Below are positions 35,574 to 45,665 of a stretch of 64,000 nt of DNA, in pieces. Numbering within the stretch: the first letter of the stretch is position 1; every line of letters begins with the position of its first letter. Under the pieces are notes generated by a model. The model was not told the DNA's origin. It searched no databases and worked only from the letters and a program-made list of their open reading frames with translations. The DNA lies in contig CAYZMG010000012.1 in assembly GCA_964479465.1 (NCBI GenBank), positions 1 to 64,000 of the forward strand. The letters are read 5' to 3'. Position numbers and translations under genes: made by a program. The stretch is from CADCTB01 sp964479465. GTDB lineage: Bacteria > Actinomycetota > Acidimicrobiia > Acidimicrobiales > AC-14.

Positions 35574-35752
35574 GCGCCACCCGACCAGCCGAGCCCGCCC
35601 CGGTCGGGCAGTGCCGCATTTGCGGCGAGGACACCTGGCGGGCCGACGAGGCCGGTCCGATGCACCCGTGCTGCGTCGTCCACGAGCGACTGAACCCCCG
35701 TCGTCGGTGCCTGGCATGTGAGGCATCGATCGCGGCACGCCGATATCCGTAG
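35570..35752 (+). CDS. Small four-cysteine zinc-finger-like protein
   Basis: The 60-residue product has QCRICGED, HPCCVVH and RCLACEAS: three paired-cysteine knuckles in a short basic protein, suggesting zinc and nucleic-acid binding. The GTG start overlaps the previous stop. Confidence 0.55.
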   Translation: MSATRPAEPAPVGQCRICGEDTWRADEAGPMHPCCVVHERLNPRRRCLACEASIAARRYP

Positions 35753-35805
35753 CGTCCCCCGCCGACGCGCTCACCGCTGGCGATCCTGCCCACCCTGCCC
35801 ATCGG

Positions 35806-36000
35806 TCTCGACCGTCGAGCCCAGGCTCTACCACCGAGTCAGCTCCGAGCAGGCCGACAAGCGCGATCCGATCGAGCTCGACCGTCGAGCCCAGGCCGAG
35901 CATCGGGCGAGCCCGCTCGACCGTCGAGCGCGATCCCCACCACGGGGAAGCCACCGTGCTCGACCGATGGCTGATCGCCGGTCACGCTCGACCGTCGAGC
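35806..36000. repeat. Palindromic iterons upstream of the relaxase gene
   Basis: The 15-base palindrome GCTCGACCGTCGAGC occurs at 35876-35890, 35915-35929 and 35986-36000, at 35806-35820 with one end base changed, and as a half at 35958-35966. Most copies are followed by CCAGGC or CCAGCC. Iterated palindromes next to a relaxase gene are typical of oriT accessory or replication/partition sites. Confidence 0.8.
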
Positions 36001-36157
36001 CCAGCCCAGCGCTTCCATCCCGACCAAGAACGGCTACTTTGCCGCTGACCACCAGCCCCCGAGCTGATGGGTCGGTCAAGGTCCAAACCTGTCGGATCGC
36101 CTCTGACGAAGCACCCCGAGATCGTCTCTCCCGACGACCGAAGGCGCTGAGACACCC

Positions 36158-36185
36158 TTGCAGCTTGCGCGAGCGCAAGCTGCAA
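36158..36185. other. Candidate oriT inverted repeat
   Basis: TTGCAGCTTGCGC (36158-36170) is perfectly complementary to 36173-36185 with only GA between. It lies between the iterons and the TrwC start at 36385, the usual place for the relaxase recognition hairpin. The stretch 35753-36384 otherwise has no supported gene. Confidence 0.55.
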
Positions 36186-36384
36186 ACCGCTCGCAAGCTC
36201 GCCTCCGTACTGCGTCGCCGTCCGGCGCCGCCCCGAGGGCGCCGAAGCCGTCACGGCGCCGCAGAGCATGGGTCGTGACCTGCGTTCCTTCGATCACGGC
36301 GACGCCTGCTGGGCTCTGACGCAGACGTCGTTCGTGGCCCGCGAAGCCCCTCCGGCTCAGAACAGCGGGCCGTACGTTGCCGGC

Positions 36385-39300
36385 GTGATCGTCAGCGTCA
36401 CGACCCTTGGCTCTCGAACCGGCGACGCCGCTGCGGCGGCCACCAAGGTCGTCAGGTACCTGGAGGGCCGGGGACCGGCCGACCGCGGCCGCCACCCCGG
36501 ACCAACGCCCGAGGTGGCCGGCATCGACGCGACATCGGCCATCACCGGCTACTACGCCGACTCGATGGCATCCCCGGGCATCTGGATGGGCCGGGGCCTG
36601 AGCGGCGTCCGCATGGACGGCCTCGTCGACCCCGAGCATCTCCATCGGGTCCTCGTCGGCCAGAACCCCCACACCGCCGGCCCGCTCGTCACCGCCAACG
36701 GGTCCGCCCAGCGAGCGCACCCCCACGCCGTGGCCACCGCCCTGCGCGGCCCCGACGACGAGCTGCTCACCCTGGCCCAGGCCGCCGACGCGCTGGGCGT
36801 CAGCTCCTCGTACCTGCGGGCGCGAGCCAAGGCCACGACCCGGGCCCGAGCGGTGCAGGCCCGCCAGGAGGCCGAGGGCCAGGAGCTGTCACCCCTGCCG
36901 CCGTCGCACCTCGACGCCACCCGATCCATCAAGGGCTCGGCCTGGCAGGTGACCCGGGGCGAGGCCCGTCGCTTCGCCGCCGAGCGGGAAGTGCCACCTG
37001 TCGTCGTCGGCTACGACCTCACCTTCTCGGTCCCCAAGTCGGTCAGCATCCTGTGGGCCACGGCCACGCCGGCCCAGCAGGTGGCCATCGAGGCGGCGGT
37101 GACCGACTCCGTGCGCGTCGGCATGGCCTACCTCGAAGCCCACGCCGCCCACGTCCGGGTTTCGGTGCCCAACGCCAGCGGCAAGGGCCGCCACCTCGAA
37201 CGCCAGGACGCCGCCGGGCTGGTGGCCGCCGCCTACCTGCACGACACGTCCCGGGCGCTCGACCCCCAACTGCACTTCCACGTGGTGGTGGCCAACATGG
37301 CCGAGGGCCCCGACGGCCAGGTGCGCACGCTGGACGGTCGGTCGCTGTTCATGCATGCCAAGACCGCCAGCTACCTGGCCGGCGCCGAGCTTCGTCACCG
37401 CCTGGCCATGGAACTCGGTCTGACCTGGGAACCGGTGCACCGGGGCGTGGCCGACATCGAGGGCGTGAGCCGGCGGGCCATCGTCGAGATGAGCCAGCGG
37501 GCCCGCCAGATGGACGACCACATCGCGGCCATGGTCGACCACCAACCGACCACGGCCCGGGGCCGCCAGATCGCCGCCTACGACACCCGGGCACCCAAGG
37601 ACGCTCCCGTCGACCCCGACGCCCTGCGCCCGGCCTGGGAGCACCGCCTGGCCGAGGTCGGCTTCGACCGCGCCGCCATCGACGCCTGCTACGACCGCCA
37701 ACCCGGCCCGAGGGTTCTGACCGACGATGACCGCCGTCAGCTGTTCGCGCTCATGGCCTCGCCCGAGGGCGTCACCGAGTTCGCCTCCACCTTCGACCGT
37801 CGTGACGTGCTCCAGTTCGTGGCCGAGTGGGGCGGCGACCGTCTCCGTGCCGTCGACATCGCCAACCTGGCCGACGCCTGGCTGCTGTCGCCCGAGATCG
37901 TCACCCTGGAAGCCGACCGGCGAGACGCCCGTACCGGCGACGTCATCCGCCGCCGCGATGGCCGCACGGTGGTGGCCGTCGAAGGCGACGCCCTGTACTC
38001 CACCCGGGAGATGCTGGCCGTCGAAGCCGGGATCACCGCCAGCTACGCCCGCGCCCGCACCACCGAAGTCGGCGTGGTCCCGACCGAGACGGTCGACGCG
38101 GTCCTGGCCACGAGAGGCCATCTGGGCGACGACCAGGTCGACATGGTGCGTTCCATCACCACCTCCGGCCGGCGCATCCAGCTCGTCTACGGCCCGGCCG
38201 GGTCGGGCAAGACCACGGCCCTGGAGGCGGCGGCACGGGCGTGGGAGCTTGCCGGCTACGAGGTCATCGGCGCCGCCACCCAGGGCACGGCCAGTGAGAT
38301 CGTGGGGGACAAGGCCGGCGTCGACAACGCCACGGTGGCCAGCCTGCTATGGCGCATGGCCGGCGGCGACACCACCATCGGAGCGACGACCGTCGTCCTG
38401 GTCGACGAGTGCTCGATGCTGGGCAACCGTGACCTCCACGCCCTGGCCCGCCAGTCCGAGGAGCGGGGCTTCGTCCTTCGCCTGGTCGGCGACCCGGCTC
38501 AGCACACCGCGGTGGCCGCCGGCGGGGCGTGGCGGCACCTGCTGGCCGCCTACCCCCAGGACCGGGCCGAGCTGAACCAGGTCCGCCGGCAGAAGGGAAC
38601 CGAGATGGACGACGTGCGCCAGGCCCTGGCCGAGTGGCGCTCCGGCGACATCGACGCCGCCATCAACCGACTCGATCGCGCCGGCCGGGTGGTCGTGGCC
38701 CATGACCGAGACGACCTGCTCGGTGCCGTCGTCTCGGACTGGTACGGCGACCGCCAGCGTCGGCAGGCCCATCCCGAGCTGGCTGCGTCGTCAATGACCA
38801 CCGAACGCCACCGTGACCGCCGTGAGCTCAACGCCCTGGCCCGGGCGATGCTGGTCGGCGACGGGACCATCACCGGCCCGACCCTGCGCGCTGGCGAGCT
38901 CGAGTTCGCCGCCGGCGACGAGGTGATCGCCCTGCAACAAGACCGCGACCTCCGCCCCGACGGAGCCGGCCGCCGTGACTTCGTCCGCACCGGTGAACGG
39001 GGCGAGGTCGTCGAGGTGAACCTGCCCCAAGGCCGGGACCCGGGCTCGGTGGTGGTCGACTTCGCCCGCCGGGGCCAGGTCGTCGTCGGAATGGAATACC
39101 TGACCCGGCGCCTCGACAGCGGCGTGGTCGGCGCCCTGGCCCACAGCTATGCGCTGACCACCCATGCAGCCGAAGGCGACACCTACGACGCGGCCCGGCC
39201 CATCGCCACCGACGCGTCGAGTGCCAAGGGCCTGTACGTCGGTGTGACGAGGGGCGAGCACGACCTGCGCCTCTACCTGGTCCTCGAACGTGACTTCGAT

Positions 39301-40503
39301 CCCATGCCCGCCCAGCATCCCGAGATGCCCCGGTTGGACAGAGAGACGTCGACCCTGTCCGCCGTCGCCGCTCAGGTGCGCACCGACCGCGACGAACTGC
39401 TGGCCACCGAGATCGACCCGCTGGCCGCCCAGGTGGCGGCGCTGCGGCGCTCGCACACCCTGCGCCAACTCGACGAGATGACCGCCTCGTCGTCGTTGGC
39501 CGCACCGCTGGCCCGACGGTCGGTGCGCCAGGAGGAGCAGGCCATTGCCGCTCAGGCCCGTCTGCGGCCCACCCGCGACATCACTGTCCGCCTGGGCTCC
39601 CGGCCCTCGGCCGGCCCCACCCGCGATGCCTGGGACGCGGCGGTCGGCCACGTCGCCGTGTACCGCGCCCGCTACTCGCCCACGCCCGAGCGCAACGGTG
39701 CCGGCGTCGCATGGGCACTCGGGCCCGTCCCCGACAGCCTGGCGCGTCAGGACGCCTACAGCGTGGCTGCCAACGCGATCACCTGCGCCGAGCAGGCGAT
39801 CCTGAGGCAGCGGACCCCTGCCCAGTTGGCCCAGGAGCGGGCACATCTCCGCAGCGCGCTGGCCACCCCCAGCCCCCAGCGTTTGGAGCACGCCAGCGAG
39901 GTGGCGAAGCAGGCCCGAGAGGCCCTCGACAACGCAGAGGCCCGCTACGGCGCAGCCGTCGTCGCCCAGCGTTCGGCGGAACGGAGTGTCCTCCGCCGGC
40001 CAGGCGCCCGGCGGATGGAGGCGGCGGCGGCTGACGTGTCCGCCGCGCTGGCCACGCGCACGGCCGCCGCTGACTCACTGCGCCGGGCCACCGAGCGGGT
40101 CGACGCCCTGGCGCCCGAGGCGGTGGCCGAGGCTCGGCTGCCTCTGCGACAGCGCCTGGATCGTGTCGAGGCGGCGATCGCCTCCCACGTCGCCGAGGCG
40201 CTGGCCAGTCCCGCCGACTACCTGACCACGGCCCTCGGTCCCCGGCCCAGCGAACCGGGCCAGCGGGATCGGTGGAACGAGGCCGCCCGTCAGCTCGAGA
40301 ACTGGCGCCACGCCGAGCTTGGTCTGGCACCCATCGACGGGCCGCTGGCCGACGAAGGACTCTCAGCGGCCATCGGGCCCGCACCCGACGATCCCATGCT
40401 CGCGCTGCGCCGGGACATGGCCGTGCATGACATACGGATGGACTTCAGCCCGAGTCGCATGATCGACCGCGAGCTCGACGGCCCGGTGCTCGAACTCGAC
40501 TGA
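36385..40503 (+). CDS. TrwC/TraI-type conjugative relaxase-helicase
   Basis: The 1372-residue protein nicks oriT and unwinds the transferred strand. The N-terminal relaxase has a Tyr pair in TSAITGYYADSM (~residue 55), the TrwC signature VVGYDLTFSVPKSVSILWA, and the metal motif DPQLHFHVVVANM (~residue 293). A RecD2-like helicase follows with Walker A YGPAGSGKTTALEA (~residue 602), VLVDECSMLG and the ALTTHAAEGDTYD region. A long helical C terminus ends it. A ~150-residue insertion after the Tyr region includes an HTH-like segment (TLAQAADALGVSSSYLRARA). GTG 36385 (IVSVTTLGS) matches family starts. Confidence 0.93.
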   Translation: MIVSVTTLGSRTGDAAAAATKVVRYLEGRGPADRGRHPGPTPEVAGIDATSAITGYYADSMASPGIWMGRGLSGVRMDGLVDPEHLHRVLVGQNPHTAGPLVTANGSAQRAHPHAVATALRGPDDELLTLAQAADALGVSSSYLRARAKATTRARAVQARQEAEGQELSPLPPSHLDATRSIKGSAWQVTRGEARRFAAEREVPPVVVGYDLTFSVPKSVSILWATATPAQQVAIEAAVTDSVRVGMAYLEAHAAHVRVSVPNASGKGRHLERQDAAGLVAAAYLHDTSRALDPQLHFHVVVANMAEGPDGQVRTLDGRSLFMHAKTASYLAGAELRHRLAMELGLTWEPVHRGVADIEGVSRRAIVEMSQRARQMDDHIAAMVDHQPTTARGRQIAAYDTRAPKDAPVDPDALRPAWEHRLAEVGFDRAAIDACYDRQPGPRVLTDDDRRQLFALMASPEGVTEFASTFDRRDVLQFVAEWGGDRLRAVDIANLADAWLLSPEIVTLEADRRDARTGDVIRRRDGRTVVAVEGDALYSTREMLAVEAGITASYARARTTEVGVVPTETVDAVLATRGHLGDDQVDMVRSITTSGRRIQLVYGPAGSGKTTALEAAARAWELAGYEVIGAATQGTASEIVGDKAGVDNATVASLLWRMAGGDTTIGATTVVLVDECSMLGNRDLHALARQSEERGFVLRLVGDPAQHTAVAAGGAWRHLLAAYPQDRAELNQVRRQKGTEMDDVRQALAEWRSGDIDAAINRLDRAGRVVVAHDRDDLLGAVVSDWYGDRQRRQAHPELAASSMTTERHRDRRELNALARAMLVGDGTITGPTLRAGELEFAAGDEVIALQQDRDLRPDGAGRRDFVRTGERGEVVEVNLPQGRDPGSVVVDFARRGQVVVGMEYLTRRLDSGVVGALAHSYALTTHAAEGDTYDAARPIATDASSAKGLYVGVTRGEHDLRLYLVLERDFDPMPAQHPEMPRLDRETSTLSAVAAQVRTDRDELLATEIDPLAAQVAALRRSHTLRQLDEMTASSSLAAPLARRSVRQEEQAIAAQARLRPTRDITVRLGSRPSAGPTRDAWDAAVGHVAVYRARYSPTPERNGAGVAWALGPVPDSLARQDAYSVAANAITCAEQAILRQRTPAQLAQERAHLRSALATPSPQRLEHASEVAKQAREALDNAEARYGAAVVAQRSAERSVLRRPGARRMEAAAADVSAALATRTAAADSLRRATERVDALAPEAVAEARLPLRQRLDRVEAAIASHVAEALASPADYLTTALGPRPSEPGQRDRWNEAARQLENWRHAELGLAPIDGPLADEGLSAAIGPAPDDPMLALRRDMAVHDIRMDFSPSRMIDRELDGPVLELD

Positions 40504-40671
40504 CATGCCAGCCGCGCCACTGGGAGGCGGGCAAGTCGGGGCTTGGGCGGCGGCAAGGGTAGGAAGTGGCAGGTCTCCGCTCGCCGAGGGCGACGCCGAC
40601 GTCAGGCAAATCCACGCCAACAGCGGCGACGGCGGTAGCCAGCCCGGTCGGCTCAAAGCCGCGTTCCCAGA

Positions 40672-41004
40672 TCACGCCGTCGCTCCCGGCGTCCCAAAGG
40701 ACCCACCGTTGGCGCAGACCACCCGACCCGGGTCCTCGTGACCGGCGATCTTGCGGATCGCACGCGGCGAGCGGGCTGTGGCGCGGCAACCGGGGCAAGC
40801 TTCCCGGCCGAAGCGCTGGGCGGGAGCGGCATCATCAACGGCATCCCCGTCGCTTGCGAGGCACCTGAATGGGCGCTCCGCTGGCACAGCGGCTATCCAC
40901 TGTGACCAGTCGACCGCCACGACATGGCCAGACTTTGCGAACGGTTCGGATTCGATCTGCCCAGGGAGTACCTCTAGCCAGCAGCCGGCGTTCGGAGACG
41001 GCAC
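40672..41004 (-). CDS. Hypothetical ICE protein
   Basis: A 110-residue frame from GTG 41004 reads PSPNAGCWLEVLPGQIESEP, then VVAVDWSQWIAAVPAERP and ACPGCRATARSPRAIRKIAG. The mixed composition and CPGC pair look protein-like, but there is no convincing SD. An overlapping frame further on (to 40445) could be a frameshifted continuation. Confidence 0.35.
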   Translation of the reverse strand: MPSPNAGCWLEVLPGQIESEPFAKSGHVVAVDWSQWIAAVPAERPFRCLASDGDAVDDAAPAQRFGREACPGCRATARSPRAIRKIAGHEDPGRVVCANGGSFGTPGATA

Positions 41005-41039
41005 GCCCGCCGCTCTGCCGACGTTCTTAGGAGATACGG

Positions 41040-41276
41040 CTAGGCGCCTTGGCGGCCCGTCCCGTCAGGACCCCGCAGCCTCCACCGACGGAACGCAATC
41101 CAAGCCCAGATGAACTCGACGATCCCGAACGGCCAGGCGCCTGCCAGGAAGCCGTAGACGCTCGACAGAACGCAGCCAGCAGCGAAGCCGAGTACGAACC
41201 GCCGGCCGCGATGCTCGAGGGCATACATCGTCATCATGAACGTGAGCGCAACGACCCCGAAGGCGGTGACAGCCAA
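41040..41276 (-). CDS. Small two-helix membrane protein
   Basis: The 78-residue protein, TMMTMYALEHRGRRFVLGFA-like first half and GFLAGAWPFGIVEFIWAWIA second half, has two membrane helices and the WPFGxVExxWxxxAxRRW pattern of a small family widespread in bacteria (function unknown). The TTG 41276 start leaves a short N terminus; one inserted base would join it to an upstream GTG (VIHWDL), so an indel is possible. 41277-41635 holds no gene that I can support. Confidence 0.65.
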   Translation of the reverse strand: MAVTAFGVVALTFMMTMYALEHRGRRFVLGFAAGCVLSSVYGFLAGAWPFGIVEFIWAWIAFRRWRLRGPDGTGRQGA

Positions 41277-41635
41277 GGTCCCAGTGGATCACGCCGGCCT
41301 CTCTCCCGGCGATGATGGATACCCCGCCCAGCTGGCGGAGGCCGTGGTTATGGGGCGCGGCGGGTAACGGCGTGCTGCGGCTACGCCTGGGCTAAGGACA
41401 GGGCAGGCGAGGGCGAACTGCGTTGTTAGACGATCCTCCAGCGGAACCGCACGAGCGGCTCGCGTCGGGCACATCTTTGAACGGTCTGACTGGGCGCCGA
41501 GGGCGGCGAAATCTGTCGACCCTTGTCGGGCAGGTTGTGCCACTGTCTGCCCGTGGATCGGCGGAGATGGCCGCTAGCGAGATTTAGTACCTCCGTCGGG
41601 ATGACCCAGGGGCTGGCGGCCGTAGGCGGCACTAG

Positions 41636-42607
41636 GTGAAACGGGTCTACCTCGATCAGTGTCATTGGATTCGCCTCGAAGCTGCTGCGTCCGGGAAGTC
41701 GACCGACCGGAGAACTAAGCAGGCGCTTGAGCTCCTCCACTACGGCGTCGACCAAGGCCTCGTGTCCCTGCCTCTCTCGGCCGTCCACTACATGGAGACC
41801 TACCAGCGTCCGAGGTCCCGACAGCGCCTCGCTGCTCTCATGGCTGAGCTGTCTCGCTTCCACGCGATCGCCGGTCCGCCGGACATTCTTCCGGCCGAGT
41901 TGGACGCATACCTGCATGAGCGCTACGGCAAGCCCCTCGAGCCGCAGCCACTTCGTGTCTTCGGGCGCGGCGTCGCATTCGCGTTCGGCGCGGATTTCCC
42001 TCCCTTCCGGGCACGTGCTGACGTGCCCTGGCCGCCCGGCGAGCGCGCCCGGTTCGAGCAGGCGGCGGGCGAGGCCCTGGAGTTCTTGGCGATCTCCGGC
42101 CCACCGGATGGCGTGCCGATACCCGGATGGGACGAGAACAAGGGATACCGCGAGTTCGGCGAGCGCCAGCTTGCGCATGAGCAGGCTCTCCGGCAAGCGC
42201 TGGTGCAGGATGGACCCGCAACGCCCAAGAAGATCCACGACTGGGTTGCCGCGACCGAGGTCATGGACATCCAGAAGCCTCTCAACACGGCGCTCGCGCG
42301 TGCCGGGATCACCAACGCCGAGTCTCCGGATCTCGACACGGCCGAGGGACTGACCGCGTTGCTCCACGCGCTTCCGAGCCGAGACGTGATCTTCGACTTG
42401 CGTCGTCTCCGGCATGCCGACGGGCAGGCCCATTGGGAGGCGAATGATCTCAACGACCTGGGCGCACTGAGCGTCGCCTTGCCGTACTGCGACATCGTCG
42501 TGACCGAGAAACTGTGGCGGCACCTCGCCGACCAGGCCGGCATCCCCGATCGGTACAACACCGCCGTCTTGGACAACCTTGGCAGCATGCCGCAACACCT
42601 GGTGTGA
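41636..42607 (+). CDS. PIN-domain-like nuclease, orphan
   Basis: The 323-residue protein starts KRVYLDQCHWIRLE with the first conserved Asp (Asp6). LPLSAVHYMET supplies the Glu and HWEANDLNDLGALSVALPYC plus DIVVTEKLW the later acidic residues of a PIN-like active site. It is more than twice the length of VapC toxins, with a central helical insertion. No antitoxin ORF is adjacent. It sits between the relaxase and transfer genes, a usual cargo position. GTG 41636 has no strong SD. Confidence 0.65.
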   Translation: MKRVYLDQCHWIRLEAAASGKSTDRRTKQALELLHYGVDQGLVSLPLSAVHYMETYQRPRSRQRLAALMAELSRFHAIAGPPDILPAELDAYLHERYGKPLEPQPLRVFGRGVAFAFGADFPPFRARADVPWPPGERARFEQAAGEALEFLAISGPPDGVPIPGWDENKGYREFGERQLAHEQALRQALVQDGPATPKKIHDWVAATEVMDIQKPLNTALARAGITNAESPDLDTAEGLTALLHALPSRDVIFDLRRLRHADGQAHWEANDLNDLGALSVALPYCDIVVTEKLWRHLADQAGIPDRYNTAVLDNLGSMPQHLV

Positions 42608-43086
42608 CGGCTAGTCCGGCTATCGAGCCGCTGGATCGGCCGACCCTCAAGCTGCTCGAAGCCGGCCAGCAGGATCGTCCCTCGGTGAACCCCTCCCAAG
42701 CCCTCCTTTCTGAGTCATGAGACCCTCACCTCCTACGCGGATCGACGGTTGACGGCTCGTCCGATCAACGATCGGCTTCCGGGACGAAGGGCCTGAGTCC
42801 GACTTCCGGCTCGGCGGCGGGGAGACCTACGTCGCGGCCCAGGCAGAGCCACTCCTCGCCCGAGCCAAGATCTTCGGCAAGGTCGTCGGCAAGGTGACGC
42901 AGCGCTCATCCTGTCGTCACCGTCCTCAGCTGGTGCGCACGGGGGCGATTGCTCATCCTCGGGGGAGCCCTACACCTGTCGTCGTCACGTTGCCAACCCA
43001 CCCCCGAAATCCTTTACCCACTGTTCACATTCTCGGCAAGCTCCAGGGCAAGTCCCACGGCAAGAGCGTGGGCGCAGGGTCCCGGC
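42608..43086. other. Gap with a possible gene remnant
   Basis: No intact gene. One frame around 42780-42905 reads ESDFRLGGGETYVAAQAEPL, LARAKIFGKVVGKVTQ, plausible as a protein fragment but without a start. Short GGCAAG repeats occur at 42878-43075. Confidence 0.4.
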
Positions 43087-43854
43087 ATGACCAACTTGTT
43101 CCGGGACCTGCAAGACACCTGGGAGCGCGACGGCGAGTCCGCCGGCGCCCGCTCCGCGCTCCAGGGATGGGCGACGACTCGTCCCGCCCTCGCCCGCTTC
43201 GCCACGCCGGCCGAGCTGGTCCGACTGGCTCACCGGCACGACGCCGCGGCGAGGGACCTCATCGAAGCCATCACCGAGGAAGCGGTCTCCGACCCCTGGG
43301 CTGCCCGAACAGTCCTGCAGGCGCTCGTACCCGGTCTGGCCGCGCTCGCCAGACAGCACTTCGACCTGGTCGGCGCGGCCCGCGAGCCGTTCGCAACCGT
43401 CGCCGAGCTCGATCAGTTCCTGGTCAGCACCGCCTACGAACGCATCACACAGGTGGCCGCCGAGGCCCCGCTCTTCCGCCTGCGCACCGTGCTGGACCGC
43501 ACCTGGGCCCGGCTACGTGCCCACGCCCGAGCCCATCGCCGTGATCACGACCGTCGGATCACCCTGAGCGATGTTCATGCCGGCATTGCCGCACCCGCTC
43601 GTTCCGACGCCGAGACCCTGGCCCTGTTCCTCGTCGATGCCGTCGAGCGCCAGGTGCTGCGCCCGGCCGACGCCCGCCTCGTCTACGCCACCCGGGTCTG
43701 CGGCCACCCAACCACGGAGGTGGCCAAGAGAATGGGTTACAACCTCGACTCCCTGCGGCGTAGGCGCCACCGCGTCGAGCAAGTGCTCGTCGCCGAGGTA
43801 CAGGGCGAGATGCGACCCCGCAAGTGCGTGGCGTCGGCGGGACCCTGCGGCTGA
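43087..43854 (+). CDS. Sigma-region-4-like HTH protein of the ICE
   Basis: The 255-residue protein is mostly helical. Its C terminus (VYATRVCGHPTTEVAKRMGY, NLDSLRRRRHRVEQVLV) has the shape of a sigma region 4 helix-turn-helix. There is no region 2, so it is more likely a regulator than a sigma factor. Its stop overlaps the start of the coupling-protein gene (TGATG), so the pair is coupled. Confidence 0.65.
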   Translation: MTNLFRDLQDTWERDGESAGARSALQGWATTRPALARFATPAELVRLAHRHDAAARDLIEAITEEAVSDPWAARTVLQALVPGLAALARQHFDLVGAAREPFATVAELDQFLVSTAYERITQVAAEAPLFRLRTVLDRTWARLRAHARAHRRDHDRRITLSDVHAGIAAPARSDAETLALFLVDAVERQVLRPADARLVYATRVCGHPTTEVAKRMGYNLDSLRRRRHRVEQVLVAEVQGEMRPRKCVASAGPCG

Positions 43855-45665
43855 TGCCCGCTCGTGAAGCGAACGGGCGGAACGGGTCCGGCGAGGCCAT
43901 CTTCCTCGTCATAACGCTCGGTGCCCTCGCCATCACCTGGGTCGGCGCCCAGCTCGCCGCCGTTCTCATTGGTCACCGGCTGGCCGCCGGTCTGGGGCCG
44001 ACCTTCCATGCCCTCCTCCGCCTTCCGGCCAACGCAACGGACCCCCGCCTGGCGTGGGGCCCACCCTGGAAGGACGCGCTCCCGACCGCTCCCCTCTACT
44101 GGGCCTGCACAGGCTTCGCTGCCCTCCTCGCTCTCGTGGCTGTGGTAGTCGGCCTCCGAGTCTTCGGACGCGGTCGCGTCGGCATGGAGAAGCGCACCCG
44201 CCTCGGTGTCGACACCAACGCCCGGCTGGCGACTCCCCGAGACCTGCGCCCGCTGATCGTCAGAGGACCGAAGCCGGGACGGCTCATCCTCGGCCGGGTG
44301 GGCCGGCACCTGGTGGCCAGTGAGCTACGCAACCCGGCCAAGCCACCCCGTCCCGGGAGCCGGTTCGGCGATCGTTCGGCCATTGCGGTGATCGGGCCCA
44401 GCCGTTGTGGCAAGTCGGCCAACATCATCTCGGCCATCCTCGAGAACGAAGGACCGGCCGTCCTCTCCAGCGTCAAGGGCGACCTGCTCAGCGCCACCAT
44501 CGACCGCCGTCGAGCGCTGCGCGGTGGTGAGATCAAGGTGTTCGACCCCACCGGCATCGTGAGAGGCCAGCCCCGGTCGGACTGGTCGCCGGTGGCCAAA
44601 TGCGGCGACGTGACCGGGGCCATGAAGCTGGCCCACGCCCTGGCCAGCGCGGATCCCGACAGTCTTCCCCACGACGGGTACTTCGGGGCCATGGCCGAGC
44701 AGCTCCTGTGGCCGTTGCTCTTCACCGCCGCCGTCTCCGAGGCCACCATGGGCCACGTCGTCGACTGGGTGCTGGCTGAGGAGGGTGCCCGTGCTGACAT
44801 CACCAAGCGCCTCGACCCCATCCTCGCTGCCGCCGACCCGGTCCGCCGGCGCCACGCGGCCATCGCCATGCGCCTGCTCAAGTCCCTGTGGGACAAGCAC
44901 CCCCGCATCCGCTCCGGCTTCTACACCACGGCCCTCACCATGGTCAGCAACTGGGAGGACCCGGTGGTGGCTGACTGCTCGGTCAACAGCGACATCACCC
45001 TGGAGTGGTTGGTGAGCGGCCCCAACACGCTGTACATCTGCTCACCGGTGCATGAGCAACTGCGCCTGGCAACCGTGTTCGGCGGCATCCTCGACGACCT
45101 GCTGCAACAGGCCTACGAATGGCAGAACGAGCACGGCTCGCGGCTTCCCGACACCCTGCTCGTCCTCGACGAGGCGGCCAACACGCCGGCGCGCTGGCTT
45201 CCCCAGGTCGCCTCCACTTGTTCGGGCATCGGCATCCAGCTGGTGACCATCTGGCAGTCCAAGGCCCAGATCGACAACGCCTACGGGACCCTGGCCGACT
45301 CGGTACTCACCAACCACGGCACGAAGATCTTCTTCTCGGGCATCTCCGACCCCTCGACCATGGACTACGTGAGCCGACTGCTCGGCGACGAGGAGGTCAT
45401 CCAGCGGGGTGCTTCGGCCGACGTGGGCCACGGACGACACAGCGTGAACGAGTCGGCGACCCGGGTACGTCTCGTCCCCGCCGACATCCTCCGTCAGGTC
45501 CCTCCCGGCGAGGGGCTGCTCGTTCACGGGACCCTACGCCCGGCCCATCTCCGGGGCCGCTTCTACTACGCCGAGCGTAAGCTTCGTCGTCTGGCCGGCG
45601 AGGACGCTGTCGTTGCCACCTCGGCAGCGCTCGCCCCCCATCCTCGGCACAACTCTCGACTCTGA
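43854..45665 (+). CDS. Type IV coupling protein (TraG/VirD4)
   Basis: The 603-residue ATPase brings the relaxase-DNA complex to the secretion channel. Two N-terminal membrane helices (VITLGALAITWVGAQLAAVL; FAALLALVAVVVGL) are followed by Walker A AVIGPSRCGKSANIIS (~residue 180), FDPTGIV, and Walker B TLLVLDEAAN (~436), then VTIWQSKAQI and NHGTKIFFSGISDP. ATG 43854 overlaps the previous stop. Confidence 0.93.
   Translation: MPAREANGRNGSGEAIFLVITLGALAITWVGAQLAAVLIGHRLAAGLGPTFHALLRLPANATDPRLAWGPPWKDALPTAPLYWACTGFAALLALVAVVVGLRVFGRGRVGMEKRTRLGVDTNARLATPRDLRPLIVRGPKPGRLILGRVGRHLVASELRNPAKPPRPGSRFGDRSAIAVIGPSRCGKSANIISAILENEGPAVLSSVKGDLLSATIDRRRALRGGEIKVFDPTGIVRGQPRSDWSPVAKCGDVTGAMKLAHALASADPDSLPHDGYFGAMAEQLLWPLLFTAAVSEATMGHVVDWVLAEEGARADITKRLDPILAAADPVRRRHAAIAMRLLKSLWDKHPRIRSGFYTTALTMVSNWEDPVVADCSVNSDITLEWLVSGPNTLYICSPVHEQLRLATVFGGILDDLLQQAYEWQNEHGSRLPDTLLVLDEAANTPARWLPQVASTCSGIGIQLVTIWQSKAQIDNAYGTLADSVLTNHGTKIFFSGISDPSTMDYVSRLLGDEEVIQRGASADVGHGRHSVNESATRVRLVPADILRQVPPGEGLLVHGTLRPAHLRGRFYYAERKLRRLAGEDAVVATSAALAPHPRHNSRL

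Noticed and set aside
36268..36384. Upstream ATG start for the relaxase
   Set aside because: The extra 39 residues are not relaxase-like; family members begin at the IVSVTTLGS segment, matching GTG 36385.
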